A stretch of 64,000 nt of DNA from Streptomyces sp. M92. Its GTDB lineage: Bacteria; Actinomycetota; Actinomycetes; Streptomycetales; Streptomycetaceae. The stretch spans positions 1,860,001-1,924,000 of the forward strand of contig NZ_CP101137.1 of the NCBI RefSeq assembly GCF_028473745.1. The letters are read 5' to 3'. Shown here one piece after another: positions 1 to 7,832 of this stretch. The translations under genes and the position numbers were made by a program. Below the pieces are notes generated by a model. It worked only from the letters and a program-made list of their open reading frames with translations, ran no database searches and had not been told where the DNA came from. Every line of letters begins with the position of its first letter. Position 1 is the first letter of the stretch.

Positions 1-438
1 TGGGCTCCGCAGTCGGTGACCGTGCGGTTGCGCGACGGCATCGACGTCTCGCGTGGCGATCTCATCGCGCCGACAGCCGTCGCGCCCACCCCCACGCGCG
101 AGGTCGAGGCGACCGTGTGCCATCTCTCCGACCGGCCGCTGACAGTCAGCCAGAGGGTGCTGCTGAAGCACACCACCCGCACGGTCAAGGCGATCGTCGA
201 GGAGATCTCGTCGCGGCTCACCCTGGAAGATCTCTCGCAACAGCCGGCGCCCGGCGAGCTGCTCGCCAACGACATCGGCCGGGTTCGGGTGCGTACGACC
301 GAGCCGTTGGCGCTGGATCCGTACGCACGATCACGGCGCACGGGCTCCTTCCTGCTCATCGACCCGGTGGACGGTACGACGCTGGCGGCCGGCATGGCAG
401 AGGGCGTGCCGGACGACAGTGTGGACGGCGTTGGGTGA
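1..438 (+). CDS. cysN: Sulfate adenylyltransferase subunit 1 (CysN), C-terminal part, 5' end outside window
   Basis: The reading frame is open from base 1 and ends at 438, so only the last ~145 residues are visible. They match the C-terminal beta-barrel domains of CysN, the GTPase subunit of ATP sulfurylase that drives formation of adenosine 5'-phosphosulfate. The segments DGIDVSRGDLI, NDIGRV and TGSFLLIDPVDGTTLAAGM are characteristic. The GTP-binding domain lies outside the window. Whether it is the housekeeping cysN, a CysNC fusion or a copy dedicated to a metabolite cluster cannot be told; there is no kinase domain at this end. No gene follows on the same strand for more than 2 kb. Confidence 0.85.
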   Translation, partial: WAPQSVTVRLRDGIDVSRGDLIAPTAVAPTPTREVEATVCHLSDRPLTVSQRVLLKHTTRTVKAIVEEISSRLTLEDLSQQPAPGELLANDIGRVRVRTTEPLALDPYARSRRTGSFLLIDPVDGTTLAAGMAEGVPDDSVDGVG

Positions 439-1059
439 GCCACGTCTGGCGGGATGCGACACGTCCTGATGGCCGGGTCCGAGGCAATGGTCACGGGGGC
501 CGCAGCCCGGCGCCGGTATGGCCGTGACATTGCTGGTGGTGCGTCAGGCCCGCTGGTGATGTGGCTTGACGGTGCCGTTCCGGTCGGGCGTGGGCCGGTG
601 TTCAGGAAGCCGGCTTCCTTGCGGAGGCTGAAGACGACCGCTCGCCTTCGGTGTCCGCCCGGGCCCGGGCCGTTGGAGGACTACGAGATCCGACGACCGC
701 GTGTACCACCCGCTGCACACGACTCCGTGCGCCCCTGCCCATCACTTCGCCCGCGTTCGGTCCGATCCGGAATTCTGTACGAAGCCGCAGCCGGCCAGGC
801 CGGCTGTCCGGCCCCCCCATGGCTACGAACATGGCCGCGGTGCGCTGTGCTCAGACGGGCTCGGCCATGGCGTCCACCGCGATGTCGGGAGTAGGCACCC
901 AGACCTACGAGACCCCGACCCCTCGCCGTGGCGAGCTTCGGCGAACTCGCGGGGTATGGCATCGCCGACTCCTGGAGCCCGATACGGCGCCGACCGGGGC
1001 GGCGGGAAATGATCTCCGTGGGCGCGGGACAACTGCATCGTCGGTGCCCCACCGGCCGG
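439..1059. other. Gene-free stretch after cysN
   Basis: About 620 bases with no convincing gene. Short open frames on both strands lack ribosome binding sites, Streptomyces-like codon use and any recognisable domain. No transposase fragment, tRNA or inverted terminal repeat was recognised. It may be a decayed remnant or a long 3' region. Confidence 0.5.
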
Positions 1060-1090
1060 AAGCCCCTCAGGTCTCGGCCCTGAGGGGCTT
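1060..1090. terminator. Strong hairpin, likely bidirectional terminator
   Basis: A perfect 12-bp stem (1060-1071 with 1079-1090) encloses a 7-nt loop, AAGCCCCTCAGG pairing with CCTGAGGGGCTT. It lies 52 bases past the 3' end of the minus-strand dioxygenase gene and could also end transcription coming from cysN. Confidence 0.8.
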
Positions 1091-1141
1091 TCGCGTGTTC
1101 GGGTGCCGGGCCGTGGGGTGCCGGGTGCTGTGGGGAAGGTC

Positions 1142-2017
1142 TCAGGGCTCGCGGCGCCACAGGGCGGGCACGTTGGGCGGCTCCCAGCCGGTCATCGAGG
1201 TGTGCGCCTGGAGACAGCGGTAGCCGCCCCCGCCGTACGTCACCCGGTCCCCGGCCGCGTAGGAACGGCCGGCCGCCCAGGTGCCGCCCGGGGGGTCGGT
1301 GGGCGGGTCGGTGGGGTCCGGGCCCGGGCCGCCGTCCACGTTCAGGACGAAGTCGAAGGTGGCCTCCTTGCCGCCGCCGGCGTCGCGGACGTTCATCAGC
1401 AGCGCCGGGTCGAAGATCGCGTCCGTGCTGTTGCGGGGCTCGCCGGGGAAGTAGAGCTGGGTGGTCAGCACGGGCTCCCCGGGCGCCTGCGCCTTGACGT
1501 GGATGTGCCGGGTGCGGCCCGGGTAGAGGCCGGGGACGATCGTGCGCAGGGTGAAGGCCCCGGAGGCGTCGGTGAACTGGTGGCCGCGGAAGCGGTACCC
1601 GGCCATGTCGTACGCGCCGGCGTTGTCGGCCTGCCAGAAGTCCAGGAGCACGCCGGACAGCGGGACGCAGTTGCGGCCGAAGACGTAGCCGCTGACGGTC
1701 AGCGGGGTGCCCGGGGCGCCGGGTGTCACCAGGTCGGTGCGGAGCGGGGAGTTCGGTTTGAAGTAGGGGCCCTCCATCTGGTCGGGCGTCGGGTCGTCGC
1801 CGTCGTCGCAGTAGGGGGTCGGCGGCAGGGTCCGGCCGGTGGAGCCGCGGGCGGCGTCCCGGGCCAGTGCGATCGAGCCGGTGGCGATCAGCGGGACGGC
1901 GGCGCCGGCGGCCACGGCCGCCCTGAGCAGCGTCTTGCGGCTGACGCCGCGGTCGGGGGCTGCGGCGGGCCCGGGCTCGTGGGGGCCGGTGGGGGAGATG
2001 GGGGCGTCGGAGGTCAT
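1142..2017 (-). CDS. Secreted intradiol ring-cleavage dioxygenase with C-terminal carbohydrate-binding domain
   Basis: A 291-residue protein. Residues 24-55 form an export signal (SRK followed by a hydrophobic stretch), possibly Tat type. Residues ~80-215 are the intradiol dioxygenase fold; the expected Fe(III) ligands are Tyr136 (GAY), Tyr165 (PGLY) and the HxH pair His171/His173. A Pro/Asp-rich linker leads to residues ~245-291, a CBM5/12-like chitin/cellulose-binding module (WxxGxxYxxGDxVxYxGxxYxC pattern). Family knowledge: extracellular streptomycete enzymes of this architecture cleave catechol-type lignin breakdown products. The ATG at 2017 follows a GAGG element; the open frame continues upstream but in low-complexity sequence, so this start is preferred. 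Confidence 0.88.
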   Translation of the reverse strand: MTSDAPISPTGPHEPGPAAAPDRGVSRKTLLRAAVAAGAAVPLIATGSIALARDAARGSTGRTLPPTPYCDDGDDPTPDQMEGPYFKPNSPLRTDLVTPGAPGTPLTVSGYVFGRNCVPLSGVLLDFWQADNAGAYDMAGYRFRGHQFTDASGAFTLRTIVPGLYPGRTRHIHVKAQAPGEPVLTTQLYFPGEPRNSTDAIFDPALLMNVRDAGGGKEATFDFVLNVDGGPGPDPTDPPTDPPGGTWAAGRSYAAGDRVTYGGGGYRCLQAHTSMTGWEPPNVPALWRREP

Positions 2018-2701
2018 GGCGGTTCCTCGGTCTCCTCGGTGGGGTGGTCCCTGGGGAAGCTGGGCGGGACGTGCGGGATCCGGGACGTCGGGACAGGGAG
2101 CGCACCCGCCGGCGCGGGGCAGGCTGCTGTCGTTGCTTCGACGGGCGCGCTCCGTGGTGATCGCTGGAAACCGTAGGCGCGGCGGCCGGTGCCTGGGCAC
2201 CTCCTGCTTCGCCCTCTGTTCGGCGTTATGTGGGGGCGAGGTGTGTTCGGGGTGGGGCGCGCTCGGGTGGTCGGGTGCTCGGGGGCGTTCGGGTGGTGGT
2301 CGCGGGGCGGCCGGGCGGGTTGTGGGCGGTGTGGTCGTGTTCGTGGGGGTGGGTGTCGCGGGGGTGTGGGGTGCTTGTGCAGGTGGAGGCGGGGGGTGGG
2401 GCGGGGGCGGTTCCGGTGGGTTGGGCACGGCCGTACACGTGGGTGGTGGGAGGCGGCGTGTACGGGCGGTTCGTGCGGCGGTACGGTCGTGGCGCGTTGA
2501 CGCCGGGTCGATGAGGCCGGGTGGGCTTGGGGTCTGCCGGGTTTCGGGGGCGGCCCTGGCCCGGGCGGCTGTCCGGGGCGGGGGTGGCTCCGGCCGGGCG
2601 TCGGTTCCGGGTTCGGGCGGCGGCCTGCGGCCGGGTACGGCTCGGGCGGTGGCCCGGGCGGGCGGGACGGCTCAGGTACGAGGACGGGGAGGGCGGCCGG
2701 G
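2018..2701. other. Divergent intergenic region with extreme strand-asymmetric G-rich tract
   Basis: This 684-base region between divergent genes should hold both promoters. Bases 2231-2430 are made almost only of G and T on the plus strand, with many runs of three to six G. Open frames across it encode Gly/Val/Trp repeats on one strand and Pro/Thr/His repeats on the other and are not credible proteins. The tract could form G-quadruplexes on the plus strand. Confidence 0.6.
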
Positions 2702-4222
2702 ATGGCCGAGGCGATGACGGGGACGCGCGGCGCGGCGGACGAGGCCGGTGCGGTGGACGAGGGTGACGCGGTGAGTGTGGTGGACGTGACGGACGTGACG
2801 GGCGCGGCGGGGTCGGCGGGCGGCGCGGAGGGAGGCGTCGGCCGGGTGCCGGACGTGCCCGGGTTCGCGCGGTGGCCCGCCGGCGGGTCGCCGAAGGCGG
2901 AGGGCAAGGCGCTGCGCACGCGCGTCCCGCGGTCCGCGCACGCCGCCCTCGGCCTGGACGGCTCCCGCCCGGACGCGGTGAGCGCGGTCGAGGAGTCCAA
3001 CCGCGGCCGGATACCCGGGCTCACCCCCATACGCGCGGGCCGGATGGCGGCCACGCCGTTCGCCTTCCTGCGCGGGTCGGCCGGGCTGATGGCGTACGAT
3101 CTGGCGCGCACCCCGGTGACCGGCATCGGCGCGCAGATCTGCGGCGACGCGCACGCCGCCAACTTCGGGCTCTACGGCGACGCCCGCGGCGGCCTCGTCA
3201 TCGACCTGAACGACTTCGACGAGACCGTCCACGGCCCCTGGGAGTGGGACCTCAAGCGGCTCGCCGCCTCGATCGTCCTCGCGGGCCGGGAGGCCGGCGC
3301 CGACGAGGACACCTGCCGAGAGGCCGCCCACGACGCGGCCGGCGCCTACCGGCGCACCATGCGGCTGCTGGCGAGGCTTCCCGTGCTGGACGCCTGGAAC
3401 GCCATCGCGGACGAGGAGCTGGTCTCCCACACCGACGCCCACGACCTGCTCGGCACCCTGGAACGGGTCTCCGAGAAGGCCCGCGCCAACACCAGCGGAC
3501 GCTTCGCCGCCAAGTCGACCGAGGCCACCGAGGACGGCGGACGGCGCTTCGTGGGCGCCCCTCCGGTGCTGCGGCGCGTCCCGGCCGCCGAGGCGGCGTC
3601 GGTCGCGGCGGCCCTGGAGCCGTACCTGGCGACCCTCTCCGAGGACCGGCTCCCGCTGCTGGCCCGGTACGCCGTGCACGACGTCGCCTTCCGGGTCGTG
3701 GGCACCGGCAGCGTGGGTACGCGGTCGTACGTCGTCCTGCTCCTGGACCATCGCGGCGAACCGCTCGTGCTCCAGGTGAAGGAGGCCAGGCCCTCCGCTC
3801 TGCTGCCCCACCTGGCGACCGCCGGGTTCGACACCCCCGAGGCCGGGCACGAGGGGCGCCGGGTGGTCATGGGGCAGAAGCGGATGCAGGTGGTCAGCGA
3901 CATCCTGCTGGGCTGGACCACGGTCGACGGGCGGCCCTTCCAGGTACGGCAGTTCCGCAACCGCAAGGGCAGCGTCGACGCCACCGCCCTGGCCGCCGAC
4001 CAGATGGACGACTACGGCCGGATGACCGGCGCCCTGCTGGCCCGTGCCCACGCGCACAGCGCCGACCCGCGGCTGATCGCCGGCTACTGCGGCAAGAACG
4101 GCGAGCTGGACGAGGCGGTGGCCGCCTTCGCCGTGGCCTACGCCGACCGCACGGAGGCCGATCACGCCGTACTGCTCGCCGCCGTGCGGACCGGACGGGT
4201 CGCGGCGGAGCTGGGGGTGTGA
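2702..4222 (+). CDS. DUF2252 family protein
   Basis: A 506-residue protein. The first ~60 residues are Gly/Ala/Val/Asp-rich and repetitive (VDVTDVTG), followed by the DUF2252 domain. It carries the family signatures GDAHAANFG (about residue 148) and NDFDE (about 170), reminiscent of the catalytic loop and metal-binding aspartate of aminoglycoside-phosphotransferase/kinase folds, and a C-terminal segment with DQMDDYGRMTG. The family is widespread in actinobacteria and its biochemical role is not established. A GGGAGGG element precedes the ATG; a start ~40-60 codons further in would be possible if the repetitive N-terminus is not translated. Confidence 0.85.
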   Translation: MAEAMTGTRGAADEAGAVDEGDAVSVVDVTDVTGAAGSAGGAEGGVGRVPDVPGFARWPAGGSPKAEGKALRTRVPRSAHAALGLDGSRPDAVSAVEESNRGRIPGLTPIRAGRMAATPFAFLRGSAGLMAYDLARTPVTGIGAQICGDAHAANFGLYGDARGGLVIDLNDFDETVHGPWEWDLKRLAASIVLAGREAGADEDTCREAAHDAAGAYRRTMRLLARLPVLDAWNAIADEELVSHTDAHDLLGTLERVSEKARANTSGRFAAKSTEATEDGGRRFVGAPPVLRRVPAAEAASVAAALEPYLATLSEDRLPLLARYAVHDVAFRVVGTGSVGTRSYVVLLLDHRGEPLVLQVKEARPSALLPHLATAGFDTPEAGHEGRRVVMGQKRMQVVSDILLGWTTVDGRPFQVRQFRNRKGSVDATALAADQMDDYGRMTGALLARAHAHSADPRLIAGYCGKNGELDEAVAAFAVAYADRTEADHAVLLAAVRTGRVAAELGV

Positions 4223-4269
4223 GGGGAGTGCCGGGGACCGCGCGGGCGGCTTCCCCGGCCCGCAGGCCC

Positions 4270-4275
4270 TAGGCT
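4270..4275 (+). promoter_or_regulatory. -10 element TAGGCT for leaderless start
   Basis: TAGGCT lies 6 nt before the GTG at 4282, the spacing expected when transcription starts at the start codon. No ribosome binding site is present. Confidence 0.55.
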
Positions 4276-4281
4276 GGTCGG

Positions 4282-5097
4282 GTGACGACGCCCGAAGCTG
4301 AGCCCGAGCAGGGGGGTGCGCCGCGTCCCGAGGAACGGCTGGAGAAGGCCGTACGGGCCGCCGAGCAGGCACTCATCGAGTACGAGATCGCGCTGGAGAC
4401 CTTCCGCGTGGAGGTGGAGAACTTCTCCCGCCTGCACGAGCAGCGGCTCGGACCGGTGTACGCGCGCCTGGAGGAGCTGGAGGCGCAGATCCTGGAGGCC
4501 CGGGCCGCCCGCACCGGTGACGCCGAGGACCGGCGCCGGGCCGACGAGGCGCGGGCCCGGCTGATGCCCATCCCCGGGGTCGAGGAGCTGCTGCACGGCT
4601 GGATGGACGGGGACGGGCTGTTCCCGGAGGCCACTGCGATGCTCACGGACCAGGCGGTACGCCCCCCGCGGCGGGTGCGCCCGAGCGAGGAGGCCCGCAA
4701 GCTCTACCGCGAGCTGGCCCGCAAGGCCCACCCCGACCTGGCGCAGGAGGAGGACGAGCGGGCCCGGCGCGAGGAGTTCATCACCCGGGTCAACGCCGCC
4801 TACGCCCGCGGTGACGAGGACGCGCTGCGGGAGCTGGCCGGGGAGTGGGCCGCGGGGCCGGTGCCCGAGCGGCGCCCGAGCCGGGGCGAGGAGCTGTACG
4901 CGCGTCTCGAATGGCTCGACCGGCGCAAGGAGATGCTCACGCTGCTCGCCAAGGAGCTGGAGGAGAGCGCGATCGGCGGCATGCTGCGGCTGGCCCCGGA
5001 CGATCCCGACCGGCTGCTGGAGGAGATCGCCGAACAGCTCGCGACCCAGGTGCGGGAGCGCGAGGCGGAGCTGGCGGCGGCGCTCGGGCAGGACTGA
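4282..5097 (+). CDS. J-domain-like coiled-coil protein
   Basis: A 271-residue, strongly charged protein. Residues ~15-95 and ~200-270 are predicted coiled coils (heptads rich in Glu, Leu, Arg). Residues ~135-185 resemble a DnaJ J domain: KLYRELARKAHPDLA carries the HPD tripeptide (150-152) that activates Hsp70 ATPase. The glycine-rich and zinc domains of true DnaJ are absent, so it is probably a specialised co-chaperone-like protein. It starts with GTG directly behind a -10-like element, which favours this start. The rhodanese gene follows 31 bases later with its own promoter-like element. Confidence 0.75.
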   Translation: MTTPEAEPEQGGAPRPEERLEKAVRAAEQALIEYEIALETFRVEVENFSRLHEQRLGPVYARLEELEAQILEARAARTGDAEDRRRADEARARLMPIPGVEELLHGWMDGDGLFPEATAMLTDQAVRPPRRVRPSEEARKLYRELARKAHPDLAQEEDERARREEFITRVNAAYARGDEDALRELAGEWAAGPVPERRPSRGEELYARLEWLDRRKEMLTLLAKELEESAIGGMLRLAPDDPDRLLEEIAEQLATQVREREAELAAALGQD

Positions 5098-5115
5098 GCC
5101 GGGCGGTGGCTCCGG

Positions 5116-5121
5116 TAGCGT
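5116..5121 (+). promoter_or_regulatory. -10 element TAGCGT for leaderless start
   Basis: TAGCGT lies 7 nt before the ATG at 5129 and no Shine-Dalgarno sequence is present, consistent with a leaderless mRNA. Confidence 0.55.
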
Positions 5122-5128
5122 CTGGGGC

Positions 5129-5476
5129 ATGAGTTTCGGAGCTGGTGTGCCCACGGTCGAGGTCGCGGACCTCAAGGACGGCGACTTCCTGCTGGACGTC
5201 CGCGAGGACGACGAGTGGCAGGCGGGTCATGCCGCCGGGGCGCTGCACATTCCCATCAGTGAGTTCGTCGCCCGGTACGGTGAGCTGACCGACGCCGCGC
5301 CGCAGGACGGCCGCGTCCACGTGATCTGCCGTTCCGGCGGCCGTTCGGCCCAGGTCACCATGTACCTGGTCCAGCAGGGCATCGACGCCGTGAACGTCGA
5401 CGGCGGCATGCAGGTGTGGGCGGCGGCCGGGCGGCCCGTGGTGGACGGCAAGGGCGAGCCGGGGCACGTCGTCTAG
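5129..5476 (+). CDS. Single-domain rhodanese-like protein
   Basis: A 115-residue protein that is one rhodanese domain. The LLDVRE motif (about 21-26) and the active-site loop CRSGGRS with Cys67 are present, so sulfur transfer through a cysteine persulfide is plausible. Usual acceptors are cyanide, thiols or cofactor-biosynthesis proteins. No signal peptide, so it should be cytosolic. The start is fixed by the promoter-like element immediately upstream, and the gene ends in a hairpin, suggesting a single-gene transcript. Confidence 0.85.
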   Translation: MSFGAGVPTVEVADLKDGDFLLDVREDDEWQAGHAAGALHIPISEFVARYGELTDAAPQDGRVHVICRSGGRSAQVTMYLVQQGIDAVNVDGGMQVWAAAGRPVVDGKGEPGHVV

Positions 5477-5495
5477 GGCCTGTCCGACAGGCCCT
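5475..5495 (+). terminator. Hairpin at the end of the rhodanese gene
   Basis: A 9-bp perfect inverted repeat, AGGGCCTGT and ACAGGCCCT, separated by 3 bases, begins inside the TAG stop codon. It has no U tract, which is normal for streptomycetes. Confidence 0.6.
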
Positions 5496-5681
5496 GGGGC
5501 AGACCGGGCCCCTGTCGCCGGTGTGGTGTCCCCCACGGCGCGGTCGGCCCACCGGGGGCTGTGCGGGCGGCCGGTCCTGAGTACCGTTCCCGTTCGAACG
5601 TCGCCGAGCAGCCGCACCGTGGTGCGCTGGCGCCCCGTGGCGGGGCGGGCGGAACGAGGATCAGGACCGGAACGGGGCGGA

Positions 5682-6509
5682 ATGGACGCGTACGGCACAG
5701 GCTCGGACGCTCGGCAGGGGCGGGGCGACGATCAGGACGTCCCGGCCGGAGCGGGCGGCGGCACCGGGAGTACCGGGGCTGCCGGGAGTACCCGGGCTGC
5801 CGGGAGTACCGGGGCGGAGGCCGGGGCCGCCGGGGAGCCCGGCGAGGCCGCCGAGCCCCGCACCGGTGTCGCCGCGCTCTCCCCGCGCTACCAGGTCGGT
5901 GCCGTGATCGCCCTCGCGGTCGTCGCCGTCGCCGTCTGTGCCCACCTGGGGCTGGTCTTCCTGCACGTGGCCCCGTCGAACACCCTCACCAAGAAGCACG
6001 GCGCCGCGGTGGACGAGTGGGTCTTCCCGGAGTTCGAGCAGAACTGGAAGCTCTTCGCCCCCAACCCCCTCCAGCAGAACGTCTCCGTCCAGGTCCGCGC
6101 CGAGGTGAGCACCGCGGACGGCGGTATACGCACGACCGGCTGGTACGACCTGTCCGCCGAGGACGGCCGGGCCATCGACGGCAACCCGGCGCCGAGCCAC
6201 ACCCAGCAGAACGAGCTGCGCCGGGCCTGGGACTTCTTCGTCTCCACCCACGACTCCGACGACCGCCCGGTGGGTCTGCGCGGCGCGCTCTCCGAGTCCT
6301 ATCTGCGGCGCATCGCGGTCCTGCGCCTGGAACGCAACGACGCCGCCGGACCGGACGGCGTGGTCGAGCGCGTCCAGTACCGCTCCCGGACCACCAACGT
6401 GGAGCCGCCCCCGTGGAGCGGGGTGAAGGTCTCCGACCGGCCGACCGTGCGCCAACTGCCCTGGTGGCCGGTGTCCGGCGAGAGCGAGAAGAAGGGGGGC
6501 GCCGCGTGA
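5682..6509 (+). CDS. DUF5819 family membrane-anchored protein
   Basis: A 275-residue protein. The first ~65 residues are low-complexity and contain a GSTGAAGST-type repeat; residues ~69-94 are one membrane segment; the rest is a predicted extracytoplasmic domain with NWKLFAPNP (about 120), the DUF5819 hallmark. It overlaps the next gene by four bases (GTGA), so the two are probably translationally coupled. DUF5819 proteins are typically encoded with HTTM-domain proteins. By architecture the pair resembles SdpA/SdpB of the Bacillus SDP toxin-maturation system; that link is an inference. The start at 5682 follows a GGGGCGG element. Confidence 0.8.
   Translation: MDAYGTGSDARQGRGDDQDVPAGAGGGTGSTGAAGSTRAAGSTGAEAGAAGEPGEAAEPRTGVAALSPRYQVGAVIALAVVAVAVCAHLGLVFLHVAPSNTLTKKHGAAVDEWVFPEFEQNWKLFAPNPLQQNVSVQVRAEVSTADGGIRTTGWYDLSAEDGRAIDGNPAPSHTQQNELRRAWDFFVSTHDSDDRPVGLRGALSESYLRRIAVLRLERNDAAGPDGVVERVQYRSRTTNVEPPPWSGVKVSDRPTVRQLPWWPVSGESEKKGGAA
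5764..5817 (+). repeat. 18-bp tandem repeat, three units
   Basis: Three near-identical 18-bp units beginning CCGGGAGTAC at 5764, 5782 and 5800 encode Gly-Ser-Thr-Gly-Ala-Ala-like repeats in the cytoplasmic tail of the DUF5819 protein. Confidence 0.85.
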
Positions 6510-7822
6510 ACCGCATCGTCCTCTCCGTCTCCCGCGGTGTCGCCCGCGTCACCGGTGCCGCGCTCGGCCCGTACCAGACGGCCGTGATCCGCATCGGCTT
6601 CAGCGCCACCTGGCTGCTGTTCCTGCTGCGTGAGCTGCCCCACCGCCAGGAGCTGTACGGCCCCGACAGCCCCTGGGGCCACGACCTCGCCGAGCAGCTG
6701 ATCGCGGACAACGGCGCCTTCACCGTGCTGATGTGGTCCGACGGGCAGGTCTGGTTCGAGATCGTCTACGCGCTGGCCGTGCTGAGCAGCGTGCTGCTCC
6801 TGCTGGGCTGGCGCACCCGGACCGTGTCCGTCCTCTTCATGGTCGGCGTGCTGTCCCTGCAGAACCGCAGCGTGTTCATGGGCGACGGGGGCGACAACGT
6901 CCTGCACCTGATGAGCATGTACCTGGTCCTCACCCGCTGCGGCCAGGTGTGGTCGCTGGACGCCCGCCGGGCGCGGCGCGCGGAGCAGGCACGGGCGCGC
7001 GGTGAGCGGGTGGCGGACCGGGTCGGGCCGGTGCTGTGGTGCGTGTTCGGGTTCGTGCTGCTCACGGTGACGCTGGCGGGCGGGCTGGACGGCGACTGGT
7101 TCGTCCCGGCGCTGCTGTGGGCGGTGTGGGTGGCGCAGGGCCTGTGGTGGGTCGTGGGGCGCGGTACGGGGAGCGGCCAGCCGCGCGTCCTGCTCGACGT
7201 GGTCACCAACGTCGTGCACAACGGCGCCCTGGTCGTGATCATGGCCGAGGCCTGTCTGATCTACGCCACGGCGGGCTGGTACAAGATCCAGGGCTCGCGC
7301 TGGCAGGACGGCACCGCGGTCTTCTACCCGCTGCACCTGGACTACTTCTCGCCGTGGCCCGCGCTCTCCGACGCCTTGGCGGCCAGCGGCACGATGGTCA
7401 TGCTCATCACCTACGGCACGGTCGCCGTGCAGGTCGCCTTCCCGTTCACGCTGTTCAACCGGCGGGTCAAGAACGTGCTGCTGGCCGCCATGATGACCGA
7501 GCACGCGGTGATCGCCGTGGTGCTGGGGCTGCCGTTCTTCTCGCTGGCGATGATCGCCGCCGACGCGGTCTTCCTGCCGACCTCCTTCCTGCGCCGGACG
7601 GGCGGCTGGGCGGTACGCGGGCGGGACCGGCTGCTGCTCCTGCTGCCGGGCTCGCGGGCGGGCGGGCCGCCGGCCGGGGGCGGGGGCATCGGCGGGGACG
7701 GCGGTGGTACGGCGACGGTGCCCGGGCCGCGTGCCCACTCCGGCGGGACCGGTGGTGCGCAGGAAGCCGGCGTCCAGCAGACCGGTTCCGGGGCGGACGG
7801 GGCCCCGATCACACGCACGTAG
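6506..7822 (+). CDS. HTTM domain membrane protein
   Basis: A 438-residue multi-pass membrane protein with about eight hydrophobic segments between residues ~20 and 370. It carries the HTTM (vitamin K-dependent gamma-carboxylase-like) signature: GWYKIQGSRWQDGTA (about 254-268) followed by YPLHLDYF. The C-terminal ~60 residues are Gly-rich and disordered. HTTM proteins include animal gamma-carboxylase and Bacillus SdpB; most bacterial members have no defined reaction. The GTG start overlaps the stop of the DUF5819 gene and is preceded by AAGGGGGG. The pair probably works as one membrane complex. Confidence 0.85.
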   Translation: MNRIVLSVSRGVARVTGAALGPYQTAVIRIGFSATWLLFLLRELPHRQELYGPDSPWGHDLAEQLIADNGAFTVLMWSDGQVWFEIVYALAVLSSVLLLLGWRTRTVSVLFMVGVLSLQNRSVFMGDGGDNVLHLMSMYLVLTRCGQVWSLDARRARRAEQARARGERVADRVGPVLWCVFGFVLLTVTLAGGLDGDWFVPALLWAVWVAQGLWWVVGRGTGSGQPRVLLDVVTNVVHNGALVVIMAEACLIYATAGWYKIQGSRWQDGTAVFYPLHLDYFSPWPALSDALAASGTMVMLITYGTVAVQVAFPFTLFNRRVKNVLLAAMMTEHAVIAVVLGLPFFSLAMIAADAVFLPTSFLRRTGGWAVRGRDRLLLLLPGSRAGGPPAGGGGIGGDGGGTATVPGPRAHSGGTGGAQEAGVQQTGSGADGAPITRT

Positions 7823-7825
7823 GCT
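7820..7825 (+). promoter_or_regulatory. -10 element TAGGCT for leaderless start
   Basis: TAGGCT overlaps the HTTM stop codon and lies 7 nt before the ATG at 7833. It gives the RNA methyltransferase its own promoter although it follows closely. Confidence 0.55.
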
Positions 7826-7832
7826 TCGGGGC

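Noticed and set aside
454..894. A 146-codon frame after cysN
   Set aside because: No ribosome site, no domain and atypical codon use for this genome.
2189..2500. Small open frames in the G-rich tract
   Set aside because: Encode Gly/Val/Trp or Pro/Thr/His repeats only; composition explained by the strand bias.
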